A stretch of DNA of 64,000 nt, from positions 13,283,001-13,347,000 of the forward strand of contig CM037589.1 in assembly GCA_021018995.1 (NCBI GenBank), given 5' to 3'. Source of the DNA: Chloranthus sessilifolius (lineage: Eukaryota > Streptophyta > Magnoliopsida > Chloranthales > Chloranthaceae). Position numbers and translations under genes: made by a program. Shown here in pieces: positions 1-10,839 of this stretch. Positions within the stretch are counted from its first letter, which is position 1; each line of letters begins with the position of its first letter. Under the pieces are notes generated by a model that made no database searches, was not told where the DNA came from, and worked only from the letters and a program-made list of their open reading frames with translations.

Positions 1-1815
1 TGGACAAAGCTTGGACAAAACTAATCCAAAGGCTTCAAACTCTTGTTTTAAATATTGTACACCAAATCTGACCATCAACCACCATATTTGTAGACATTAG
101 GTAGGCTCCACAAAAAATGGATTAACTCATACAATCTGATTGCTGATGTAGCGTTAAAAAGAGATATAAAGGAGAAGATGATGCCATTGTAGCAGGTTTT
201 AAGATGCTAATGATGAAGCTTCCATGCATGAAGTTATTTCTGAACCAAGCTGTAGCTAAACCATTGATGGAGTTGTCGATCGATTGCTAAATCATTGAAG
301 CTGACAAAAGAACTAGCCCAGGTAGGGCTCTGATACCAAGTAGAGAATTAGGATGAATGATATTAAGGCTTTGAAGGTTGAATGATATTAAGTTTAGAGT
401 TTAGAGTTTGAAGAGGAGAGAAGAGAGAGTAAGTGAGAGAATGCGTAGTGAGATTAATTCTCTCACTAGCAAATATATTAAGTTATGTAACAAATGCTAC
501 ATGCACACCCATTCTCACTCTTCACACACCACATATATAATACTAATAGTAATAGTCCTAACCATAATTATCTAATTTCAATTTTGACCTTTTCACTTAT
601 AATAGCAAGCAAAAGACTATTTACACTTTTCTATAGACGAATGGAGAGAGTGAACGGCACTTTTTTCAATTACTTTATCTTCATATTGACTAATGGAGAC
701 AGTGATGAGCGTCGGTCCCTTTTTTCAATTACTCTATCTTCATCTGTCTCCTTAACCCCTTCACCCTTGAAACACGTCTAATGATTTATTTATCCATTAA
801 TGGGGCATTATTTATATTTATTATTGTCAATATAATATTAATTTATCAATAAGAAACCAATGTGAACCCGAAATAGGCTCCCACAAAAGATCCAACAGCG
901 GTCTTCAATATCTTATAATACTTTAAAATATTTTCTACCTTTTTAGTGTGTCAACCGTTGATGTTACTTGTTTAATGATTTGTTTTGATTAGTTTTAATA
1001 ATAGGGTGACCATGAGCAGAGGTACTTCCGGAAAACTATCAATCAAATCTCAACTATTTTTGTTTTCCTCTTTATATAATATATAATATTTTAAGTAGCA
1101 CTATTTGTTTGATATTTGGTCCTTACGGTGATGCTTATTGATAATAACACCAACGGATTTCACATCTAGAGTATTATAAATCAGATTCTAAATCGCCTTT
1201 TGCTTTTAGTTATACTGATCATTGGCTCAAGAGAAAATTTTCGATGTGGACCCTCAACCTTAGACCTTAGATATATATTTAAAATAAAGTTGCACCATCC
1301 GATTGTGATAATTTGTAGCTAACTTAATTGACCATGTGCTTATATATCATGAACCGGCATATGATTATTTTTCATTCTGAGAAACTGCATAAACTTGGAC
1401 TTGGTGTTGGTGGTATAAAAGAGGATGATCATTTTCCATTTTCCGGAGCAGGGCTTGCTAACAACAAATCTTTGGTTCTACTAATTTTTTGTTATATTAA
1501 AAATTTTTTAAATATTAATATTTATTTTTTTCCTTTTGCTCTTTTAAGAGACGTGTTCGGCAACACTTTCCGTCGGCTTCTCTCCCACTATAGTTTTGTC
1601 AAAGCGGTTGAAAACCACTCTAGCGGCGAGCGGCGGGGGCACTGACTCGCATCTGCCTGTCTCATCGTCAAAAGCAGCCTCAATTATATTGTACGTTCTA
1701 GAATTGATGTGCAATCTAATTCAATTCCAAGAGCATGAGTGTTTCATCAATTTTTATAATTATGAGAATATTACTTATTTGAAAAATAAAAAATATTTTT
1801 TAAAATACCAGAATT
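1..1815. other. Spacer without a recognisable gene; possible LTR-element edge near 318-346
   Basis: I see no supported gene here. Around 327-339 the plus strand reads GCTCTGATACCAAG, the complement of the TTGGTATCAGAGC primer-binding site used by plant Ty1/copia elements. The sequence then continues as TAGAGAATTAGG, which could be the inner edge of a decayed minus-strand LTR. I found no matching second LTR and no gag homology in 1-318, so this stays a suggestion. From 345 to 1815 I see only AT-rich spacer; short open frames there lack recognisable domains. Confidence 0.4.
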
Positions 1816-2590
1816 GATAAATTTGGATATCCATCTCAAAACCGGCTATGTACACTACAAATCTATGGAGCTTTACATGCGGCGAAAAACTGCCAGTACA
1901 AATTCTGAAACTGCTGGTAAAACATCGTCGGCGGATGTTCAAACTGCCAATAAAGAACGTGTCGGGGATTGAATTGCTGGCAGTTTATAACTGCCGGGAA
2001 TATGCTCTACCCCGGCGGTTTATGGTAATAAACCGCCGGTGATTATCACTATGCCCTGGCGGTTATACATAAACCGCCGGTGATTATCACTATGCCCTGG
2101 CGGTTATAACCGCCGAGAACATATTCTACCCAAATTGTTTAATTTAACATGCAGGCAGTTCAGAATCGCCGGCAAATTATACTTTCGCCGGTGATTACGA
2201 ACCGCTGGCAAAGTATCACTTTCCCGACAGTTTTAAACTGCCAACAATAATTCTGTCGGCTAAAACAAAACACACTTTTTTGTAGTGATATGAGTAGGGG
2301 GTCAGGATCCTAAAAGAGGAGAGACAAGGCTATTAATGCTCAATGTGGGACTAACCTTCAACACACCCCTGCACGTGTTAGCCAGACTGAGTTAAATCAC
2401 ATGAACAATTGAATTAGGTGACGAAGAGTAAAAAAAGTATACTTTGATACCAAGATAAATTTGAATATCCATCTTAAACAAATTGGCTATGACTGGAGGG
2501 CCAAGGATCTTATTAAGAAGAGAGACAAGGCTTTTGATGCCCCAATGCAGGACTGAACTTCAACTATTTGAGGCTAATCAAATTATTAGG
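1816..2590. repeat. Two diverged copies of a dispersed repeat, one interrupted by the MITE
   Basis: The block GATAAATTTGGATATCCATC followed by GGCTATG and AGAGACAAGGC occurs at 1816-1850 plus 2288-2330 (split by the MITE). It occurs again unsplit at 2450-2535. A further fragment carrying the RAGGATCTTATAAGAGGAGA-type part lies at about 15351-15420. The unit has no ORF. It follows a TTTGATACCAAG string in the second copy, so it may derive from the 5' internal region of an LTR element, but that is unproven. Confidence 0.6.
1853..2287. mobile_element. CACTA-type MITE with GGCGGTT subterminal repeats
   Basis: The element begins CACTACAAA and ends TTTTTGTAGTG, the short inverted ends of the CACTA (EnSpm) superfamily. 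It is about 435 bp with no coding capacity. The interior has repeated GGCGGTT and AACCGCC blocks, with a near-duplicate unit at about 2009-2050 and 2051-2110, matching the subterminal repeats expected of CACTA elements. The flanks (GGCTATG left, ATGAGTAGGG right) rejoin to resemble the uninterrupted copy near 2484-2500, which acts as an empty site. The 3-bp target duplication is not clean. Confidence 0.75.
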
Positions 2591-2943
2591 TGGACTAATA
2601 TTAATCAATTACCACTTGAATTCTCCACCATTTTAGATGAAGATATGTACGCTATGTAATATAGGCTATCTGGCTATGTAATATAGGATTCGGTGATCTG
2701 ATATGTTAGGGTGATGGAATGTCGAAACTCTTCCATATTAAAATACAAATGCTATATTACTTTTCCCTTACCTCCTTATATTATTTTTTTCTTATGGTTT
2801 TAATGAAGGGTCAACCTCAAGCGTAATTATTGGAAAAAAGAAAAAAATTTCTCCAAGTTAAGATTTCTTCATCATATCATGAGACGTGAATGAATATATT
2901 TAATTTCAGGTTTCAGACATAGAGGTTGAGAGGAACTCAGATC
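2591..2943. other. Spacer, nothing recognised
   Basis: AT-rich sequence between the dispersed repeat and the Tork-like element. The last five bases, AGATC at 2939-2943, are the presumed left target-site duplication of that element. Confidence 0.5.
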
Positions 2944-3656
2944 TGTTGAAGAAGGTTTAATCCCAATCACAGGGGTCAATCGATTGACGTTGAAAAATCA
3001 ATCGATTGACTGTTGATCGGTGTCAATCGATTGAAGTTGAAAAGTCAATCGATTGACTGATGGGCGGATGCAGATTCTCAAGTTTTACTTTATTGGCTAT
3101 TTTAGAAGTTTACTTTAGCCAAGGTTTCCTAATGTAATTAGGAGACTTAATTGGAAGTGTTTTGAATACTTGAATGTCTTAGAGATTTGGGAGATACATT
3201 TCCAAAAAGGAGCTTGGAGCCTATTTATAGAAAGTTCCTCTAGGGATCTAGATAGAGCTTGATAAAAGTTTCATGTGAGAAATCTATAAGAATACTTTGA
3301 GAGAAAAAGTATTGAATAATAGCTTGGGGATTGAAGATCCGATTGATGAAGTCGTTCTTGTGTCGGAATCGTGATTATATTTCGGCAAATCTCTTCTCTA
3401 TTATTTGAAGGACTGCGTCCTTGGTTTAACAACGGGTTTGATGTTGAAGATCGTGATTGAGTTTGCACTAAAGAGAAGAGAGTGTGTGTTACAAACATTC
3501 ATAAAAATAGTGCATATACTCCCGTGGACGTAGCCCTCGATTGGGTAAACCACGTAAATCTTTGTATTGTGCGTGTGATAAATTTTTGTCTGAATCTTCT
3601 TATTTTTTCGCATTCATTGCGATAGGGAGTTCGTAGAGTGGGTAGAATTCCTAACA
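2944..3656 (+). repeat. 5' LTR of the Tork-like element
   Basis: A 713-bp LTR starting TGTTGAAGAAGG and ending GAATTCCTAACA. Positions 2976-3062 hold four TCAATCGATTGA-type palindromes about 25 bp apart. The sister LTR has three. Confidence 0.92.
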
Positions 3657-3658
3657 AG

Positions 3659-3670
3659 TGGTATCAGAGC
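3659..3670 (+). other. Primer-binding site (initiator tRNA-Met type)
   Basis: TGGTATCAGAGC lies two bases past the LTR end, as usual for plant Ty1/copia elements. Confidence 0.9.
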
Positions 3671-3686
3671 TAAATTTACGCTATAA

Positions 3687-4500
3687 TGGCGATGAAGGTC
3701 TCGAATGCACGATTTGAGATGGAGAAAGTTTTCTGGAAAAAATAACTTCGCTTTGTGGCAAGTCAAGGTCACAGATCTCCTTGTCCAGCAAGGCATTGAT
3801 GATGCCCTACTTAGAAAAGAGATGGGAAAGAAGACTGAGATGTCCGATGAAGAGTGGAGCTCTATTGATAAGAGGGTCATAAGCACTATCCGATTGTGCT
3901 TGTCCGATGAAGTTCTGTATAATATTATTCACGAGAAGACGATGTGGATCTGTGAAAGAAGATGGAATCTCTCTACATGACAAAGTCGTTGTCGAACCGA
4001 CTCTTCACGAAAAAGCAACTCTACACCCTTCGTATGAAGGCTGGTACGCGTATTCATAACCATTTGAATTCGTTTAATAAAATAGTTAGTGAACTATTGA
4101 GCATTTAAGTGAAACTTGAAGAAGAAGATCTCGCACTACTCTTGCTCACCTCATTGCCACCATCTTATGAGCATCTTGTTACCACATTAATTTATGGTAA
4201 AGATACTATTACCGTCGAAGAAGTGACTGCTACACTTCTTTCCGACAAATTGAGATAGCAGCCTGAATCTAACTCCGAAGGGATTAGTCTCTTAAGCGAA
4301 AGGAGTCGAAACCATGATCGCAAAAGAGATAAATCCAAAGTAGATAATAAATCAACAAGAGGAAACATCATGTCCAAATCTATGGGTGACAGAAAGGATA
4401 TTATCTGTTACTTCTGTAAGCAATCTGGACATATTCGCAAATATTGTAAGCAGACATTGAATAATAATAAGGGTGGTGAAGGGACTTCGCAACAAGCTAG
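3687..4500 (+). pseudogene. gag remnant of the Tork-like element
   Basis: The translation shows KFSGKNNFALWQVKVTDLLV, the UBN2-type gag start of Tork/Tnt1 elements. Further on comes a CCHC zinc knuckle (CYFCKQSGHIRKYC, about 4402-4450) that would bind RNA in the particle. The stretch is broken. It continues directly into the protease region, as in single-ORF gag-pol copia elements. Confidence 0.85.
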
Positions 4501-5685
4501 TGTTGCTAAGTCAGATTCCGGTGAAGATCTATTGTGTGCATTGTTAAGCTCCAGTCAGTTTGATGATAGATGGATCCTAGATTCAAGGGCATCGTATCAC
4601 ATGTGTCCGTACAGGGATTGGTTTGACCAGTATAAGGTAGCCAATGGTGGAACGATTTTGATGGGAAATGACAGTGTATGTGAAGCAGTGGGTATCGGTT
4701 CAATCAGAATCAAGATATTTGATGGCTGTGTTCACACTCTTACTGAGGTTAGGCATGTGCCTGATCTGAAGAAAAATTTGATCTCGTTGGGGGCATTGGA
4801 TGAGATAGGATGTCGAGTCATTTTAGAATCCGGTAAACTAAAGATTGTACGTGGTGCTATGACCTTGATGAAAGGTGAAAAGATGGAAAATCTGTATATT
4901 TTAGTAGGCAGCACAATCAGCGGCAGTGGTATTGCAACTACAAAAGATTCCAAGAACCTCTCAAATATATCGCACAAAAGGCTTGGTCACATGAGTGAAC
5001 GTGGGCTGACAGAGCTCATAAAAAATAAGGCAATTTCTGAAATTCAAACTTGTAAACTGAATTTTTGTGAAGATTGTATCTTCGGGAAACAGAAGAAAGT
5101 CAGCTTCTCTACTGAAAAACACACTTCGAAGGGGCTGATTGATTACATACATTCATATGTATGGGGGTCGGCTAAAGTCACTTCAGTAGGTGGAGCCAAC
5201 TACTTTGTGTCATTTATAGATGACTACTCCAGGAAATTCAGGCAGTGGCAGAGTATGGTTGAAAAGCAGACCGATAGAAAGATGAAGATTCTCAGATAAG
5301 ATAATGGTGGAGAATACTTGTCATCAGAGTTCAAGGCTTACTGTGAAAATCAAGGGATTGTTAGGCACTTAATAGTTCCTGAAAATTCTTAGCAAAATGG
5401 TGTAGCAAAGAGGATGAACAGAACACTATTAGAAAAAGTACGGTGTATGTTGAACCATTCCAGCTTGAGTCATGGGTTCTGGGCAGAGGCAATGAACATG
5501 GCATGTTACTTGGTCAATCGGTCGCCTTCAGCGGCATTGAACTCGAAAACTACAGATAAGGTTTGGTATGGAAGGCACGGGAGCTACTCTCACTTGAGGG
5601 TGTTTGGATGTGTGGCTTATGCATTACTTCAGGGAAGTGAACGATCTAACTTGGATTCAAAATCTAAAAAGTGTGTCTTGATTGG
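4500..5685 (+). pseudogene. Protease and integrase remnant of the Tork-like element
   Basis: WILDSRASYHM near 4573-4600 corresponds to the aspartic protease region of copia elements. KRLGHMSERGL and CEDCIFGKQKKVSF are the GAG-pre-integrase zinc-binding region. DDYSRKF and GGEYLSSEFK belong to the integrase core, and FWAEAMNMACYLVNRSPSAA is the downstream conserved block. The region is broken and is cut off at 5685 by the nested element, with target duplication ATTGG at 5681-5685. Confidence 0.88.
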
Positions 5686-7435
5686 TGATGAGTAGTGAAA
5701 TATGATGATATTTCACCCCTAAATACCTACATTTAGCTATCCGATGAGAATTACTAAATTTAAAGTGTTTCAGGTAAATACAATCAAAGTGCATAAAACA
5801 GCCCAAGAATCCCGAAAATAATATCAAAATACTGCAACCTTGGGTCATCGAGAATTTAGTACAACTTACAGCTCAATTTGAACCTTCAAGCCGTCCGAAT
5901 CATGAAATTGCTAAAACACAAACGTTGTAGATCTTTTCGTCATCTTTCCAATGCCATAAGAATCATATCAATCTGAGTTTGGAGTAAAATGTTATGGCTG
6001 AAATACCGAGGCAATGCTTGATGTAAAGTTGAGTGGGAGCTCACGGAAATCTGGGAAGGTCGATCAAGCGACCAAAATGATGGAATTTTTGACGGAAAGG
6101 ACTTCTTAATGCAGATTTTTAAAGAGTTGATCGATCGACTTCCTCTAGTCGATTGATCGACCCTGAAGTTCGGGTTAGGAAAGTTGCGCGACTTGAAAAG
6201 TATTTAAAGCCAAACCAACAACACGAGAAGAGGGCTAGATTAGATTTTTACTTTTGATAGCTAGACGTAGAGATAGAGATTTTTATTCTTTTTTTGAGAG
6301 TTTTGTTCCTGTAATCTTTTCAGCATTCCTTTCTTCAATTTATTATTTTTGTTCAGTTGATTCCTAGTTTAAATTTAAAGATTAGTAGAGAGCATTGTTA
6401 ATTTCGTTTCTGAAGATCATCGTACTTGTGGATCAAAGAATTTCTATTAAAGGTTGAGATATTTTTAATTAATTAAATTGATGTTATTTTTCCTTCCTCA
6501 TTTGTTTATGTCATTTAATTACAGCATGTGTGGCTAATTTCTTAGGGATGGAGATCTAATGATTCCCATCCGAGGGATGTACTTCTAATAATATAAATCT
6601 AGGATTAAAATATGAGATTTTGTTTTATGGTTGTTATGTTATCACGAACGGATGAAATCCCTGCCACTAATTGGGATCGAGTATGCCGAGCCATGCCCTG
6701 GATCTCAGATCTGTGACGGTAATTTTATCCCAATCATTGTTATATGGTCTTTTTGCTTTCATCGTGTGGATCTACTTATGATTATGATCCAGGATCGAGT
6801 GTGCCGAGCCATGTCCTGAATCTTGGATCTGTAATGGTAATTTTATCTTAATTACTTCCTAATCTGAAATCAAGTGTGCCGAGCCATGCCCTTGATCTCA
6901 GATCTATGGTGGTATTCTTGTTGAAATTTTACCCACTTTGGGGATGATTTTTATTTAAAATCTGAGATCAAGTATATCGAGCCATACCCTTGATCCCAGA
7001 TCCATATATGGAAATCATCTCTAAAATTAAGTCCTGATTGCAAGGATGCAACGTGGATCCTATCCGGGTTTTGACCATTTATCTTTCATAAAAGATATTT
7101 TTCTTCAATGGTATATCTCATAGTTTAATCCTTAGATATGTGTTATGGAAAGAACAGACCAAAGATGGGAGGATTTAGTATCTTCATCTTTACCTTTATT
7201 TTTGAATTATCAATTAAGTTTTAGTTTGTAGTCAGTAATTGTCATCTCACAAAACCGCCTAAATCATAATATTGGTAGGGTACTGTTAGTCTTCGATAGA
7301 TTTCTTGAATTACTGTCTCATCTTTTTAGATCTTCCAAAATAGTCCTCGTGGGAACGATCTCGTACTCCGCACCCACTATATATAATTTGATTCGTGCGC
7401 TTACGAGTAAAACATCATAATTTAAAATCACATCA
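5686..7435 (+). repeat. 5' LTR of the nested LARD-like element
   Basis: A 1750-bp LTR starting TGATGAGTAGTG and ending AATCACATCA. It holds a pair of TCGATCGA/TCGATTGATCGA palindromes at about 6126-6172 and four hairpin repeats at 6664-7010. Confidence 0.92.
6664..7010 (+). repeat. Four diverged hairpin repeats inside the LTR
   Basis: Four copies of a unit in which a GAGATCAAG-type arm and a CTTGATCTC-type arm flank a conserved loop, GTGCCGAGCCATGCCC. Two copies use GGATCGAG/CTGGATC arms instead, so the arms change while pairing is largely kept. The same four occur in the 3' LTR at about 11826-12165 and, inverted, in the solo LTR at about 37090-37430. Confidence 0.8.
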
Positions 7436-7439
7436 AGTT

Positions 7440-7460
7440 TTTGGCGCCGTTGTCGGGGAC
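7440..7460 (+). other. Primer-binding site of the nested element
   Basis: TTGGCGCCGTTGTCGGGGAC, the site typical of Tat/Athila-like and LARD elements, begins a few bases past the LTR end. Confidence 0.85.
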
Positions 7461-7564
7461 TAAATCAAGAAAATATGAATTTTTAGGAAATAGACAGTTA
7501 ATTTTAGGAATTTCTGGGATTAAAACAGTATTTTTGCTTTTTAAAAAAATAATAAATAAAATTT

Positions 7565-7606
7565 AGTATCGATTGATCGACCTAAACAGTCGATCAATCG
7601 ACTCCA
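7565..7606. repeat. TCGATTGATCGA palindrome pair
   Basis: ATCGATTGATCGAC and GTCGATCAATCGAC lie about 22 bp apart just after the primer site of the nested element. They match the motif in its LTRs. Confidence 0.75.
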
Positions 7607-7719
7607 AAAAAAAAACACCCGCGAAAATTTTAAAAAAATTAAAAAAAATTGGTGTTATTGGTGAAATCATGTCAATGCATTGATTCAATCCATAATCATG
7701 TGCTATTTGTAGAAACTCG

Positions 7720-7923
7720 ATGTACATTACACCTATGTGTCCCTTGAACAACTCAAATTATTACCCTAAACAAGTCCAACCAAATCCTGTTTGGAACACT
7801 CATGACTGGCAGAGTCAATCTAATGACATGTGGGGTTTTAATCAACCTCCAATGTGTGATATGATGCCTTACAATGATCAAAATTCTTATCCCAACAAAT
7901 TTTCATATGAGTTTTCACAGTAA
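7720..7923 (+). other. Open frame of 67 codons inside the LARD-like element
   Basis: The peptide is rich in Asn, Pro, Tyr and Gln (NPVWNTHDWQSQSNDMWGF). Such composition is seen in gag-proximal regions of non-autonomous plant elements, but I recognise no domain. Confidence 0.35.
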
Positions 7924-7998
7924 ACTCAATACTTTCAAGACACAAAATCATATGAACCAGCCCAAAATTCTTCTTACCCCTTAGAATATTTAAAAGAT

Positions 7999-8679
7999 TT
8001 GGTGCACACCAACACTCAAAGAATTTATAGGATACAATCTCAAGTTAGTCAGATGATCGAGTACTTACAAATGAGAGTTGAAATTGAGGAGTTTCTCATT
8101 GATACCGATCGGAATGAAGAACATCTTCAAAAGGACTCATCTGATTTTATTCAAAAATATGAGGATGACCAATTGGTCACTACGCTTGAGAATGGCATAA
8201 CTAATGTTGAGGTAGTGCAAGTGCGAGGAAAAGAGGAAATGGAAAGGAATGATACTTATGTCAAGGAGGGAATTGAGAATCAAATTGAGATGAGAGAGAA
8301 AGAAAATGGCACCCTTACAACACCTAATAAGGGAGACATAACTTTTTCGGATGAGTGTGAATTCGGTTTAGGGAAAAAAGAGGAATTTCAAATTTGTTGC
8401 CCATTCATTAAATACCTAGATAATCAACAGAATGTCAGAAAAAGATTAATGGGTTTGAATCTAGAGTGCAATTTTAGAAATATCAAGTACAGGGTAGAAA
8501 TTGAAAGGTTAGAGAGAGACCATAGTAGTGAAACGTGGGCACATCAGGGGGGTGTAACCAAGTCCTTGATAAGAGAAATGCAGGGACGAATAAATAAATC
8601 ACTGATCCTGCTTAGACAATTTTTCATGAAGATTTGGGATCCTGGTGGACTTGAAATGAGTTTACACCTTGTAGATTAA
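7999..8679 (+). other. Open frame of 226 codons inside the LARD-like element, unknown function
   Basis: A charged, probably helical product with many Glu, Lys and Arg residues (IEYLQMRVEIEEFLID near the start). I see no zinc knuckle, protease or polymerase motif. It may be a degenerate gag-like frame or chance-open sequence. The 3' part of the interior (8680-10839) has no recognisable coding sequence. Confidence 0.35.
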
Positions 8680-10839
8680 TTTTACAATTTTTTTTTTCAA
8701 AAAAATAAATAAAATAAAATAAAACTGTTTAGTTCTAAAATATTAGTTTTTAGTTTAGTTCAGGTTATTTTTAATTCCCTAAATAGTGTAACCATATTAC
8801 CTTCAATAAATTTTTAGTCATGTTCCAATTTGATGTACATATTCTCTGCACCTGATCTTTGTGTTGAGGTACTTTTCAACAGGTTTGGGGGTGCAATACT
8901 TATTTCAATCAATGAGGACATTGTCATTTTTCGGTTTGGGCGGTATGATTATCTATCTTGCGTCAATTAATTTTTTTATATGAAAAAAAAAATAAAAATT
9001 TACTTCTTCTCGATTAATCGACAATGAAGGTCGATTGATCAACCATCCACTTTCGATCGATTGACTTCTTCAAGCCGATTAATCGACAGTAGAAAGAAAA
9101 AAAAAGAAAAAATAAATAAATAAATATTTTTAAAAAAATAAAGAAATAATTTTTTTTTTTTATTTGGAGCCATCACACACATTATTTTACGACAGTTTTC
9201 AAACTTTAGTTGATGATGCATGTGAATTTAATTTTGAAAATATTGATGTCATATTTTGATTACTTGTATCTAAGATGATGAAGCTTAATGTGATACTTTG
9301 TGGATAATTTCGATATTCATGCTTAGAATCTTTGCACTTATACCAAGCTAAGACTTAGAAATCGATGAACCGTTTTAAACGTTGAATCTTATGTTCTTAG
9401 TGGAGACTAAACCCGGTGAGCTTTAGAGCTAATTTCTCGTCATTGATGAGTGAATACATAAACTCGGAGTTTTCTTTGAATACGAATTATTTTGCATGAA
9501 CTCATACACTTCACTTTGGCTTGTGACTTTGCATGCAATCAAATTCATATTATTGTGTTAGAACGTACTGTATATCTACTCAAGACAAATAGACAAGGTT
9601 ACCATCTTTTAAGGACATGATTGAAGGCCATCTTTGGCTCGTTTGTGTTTAAAATACCCCACCTTATATAAATTTATCCTTCTAGTACCCCTTTGAGCCT
9701 ATTGAAAAATTTACCTTTATACATTCTTTGATAAGCCACGTTAACGTTTAACACTTCACCATTTCTGAAAATTCAGCTTTACCCTTCTTATTTATGAGAA
9801 ATTAGGAACGAGGGATGAGAATAAACGAAAAGAAAGTAAGTGGAGAGATACCGAGTTGTGGTGTTTACTGAGAGTATATGACAAAAATAAAAAGAAAAAA
9901 AAGGGGGAGAAAAAGAAAAAGAAAACTGTGAAAAATAATGAAAAATATGAGGTACTTCAAGAAAATAAAATTCAAAAGAAGAAAAAGGAGTGAGAAAAGA
10001 AAAAGAGAAGAAATAGAAAAATCAAAAGTTGTTTCCTTTCCAATTTCTCAGAAATTTTGAATCCCAACTTCCAATTTTTTCTTACCCTTATCTGAGCTCC
10101 GTTACAACCCTACAAAAGACCTTCATGATCCAATCTTGCATTAGTAACTGTCTTATGGAGAGTCAATATATAATACCTATGGCACTTGGTATGACATATA
10201 GAGGATATACAAGTATCTTCTTATGAGATTTATTTTTGTTCATTGATTGCATCGTGCTTCATTTATCATGTGAGACCTTTTTATTTGCTTTGTATTGATC
10301 TCTCACATATGTGTGAAAACTTACCCATCATCGGAGTGATTTTATTTCAAGAGTATACCTAAAGGGGGGATTGAGTCGAGACAACAGATTTGATGGTTTC
10401 TTGTTTGGACTAATTCTTAGATGGATGAATCTTGGTTTGGGTATGCACACACTTCACGTTTAGGCATGAATGGATGAATTATCTAACAAATTGAGCATTA
10501 GATTAATTTGAATGGGCACTAGCATGAGTGATATGACATTAATATTTAAGATTGATAATTCACATATTGAAGCAATTAATGTTTTTGTTTTTGAATGGTA
10601 TATATGTTACAAAAAATCATGTTTTGAAAACTCAATTTTACTGATGATTTGAAATTTTTTGAAGTTTGTGGGTAACTTTACTGTAAACCCTCAAGAGACA
10701 CAACTCCTCTACTAGGGATCACCTAGGGATTTAAAGGCTTGTTGCACACGCCGAGTGCAATCGTGCTCCCTACGAAAGTGGCATTTAGTTTCTTTAGTTT
10801 GCTTTGCTTGAAGACTAGCAAAGTGTAGGTTTGGGGGTA
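8680..10839 (+). other. Non-coding 3' interior of the LARD-like element
   Basis: A palindrome cluster lies at 9008-9090 (CGATTAATCGAC, CGATTGATC, CGATCGATTGAC, CGATTAATCGAC). TTTGGGGGTGC near 8885 and the ATGAGGACATTGTC block near 8910 resemble the tail of LARD and Tat-like interiors. The purine tract GTTTGGGGGTA ends at 10839 beside the 3' LTR. No gene is visible. Confidence 0.6.

Noticed and set aside
2976-3062. Regular short repeats taken at first for a CRISPR-like array
   Set aside because: They are palindromes in a plant LTR, only three or four units, with near-identical spacers; no cas genes and a eukaryotic context.
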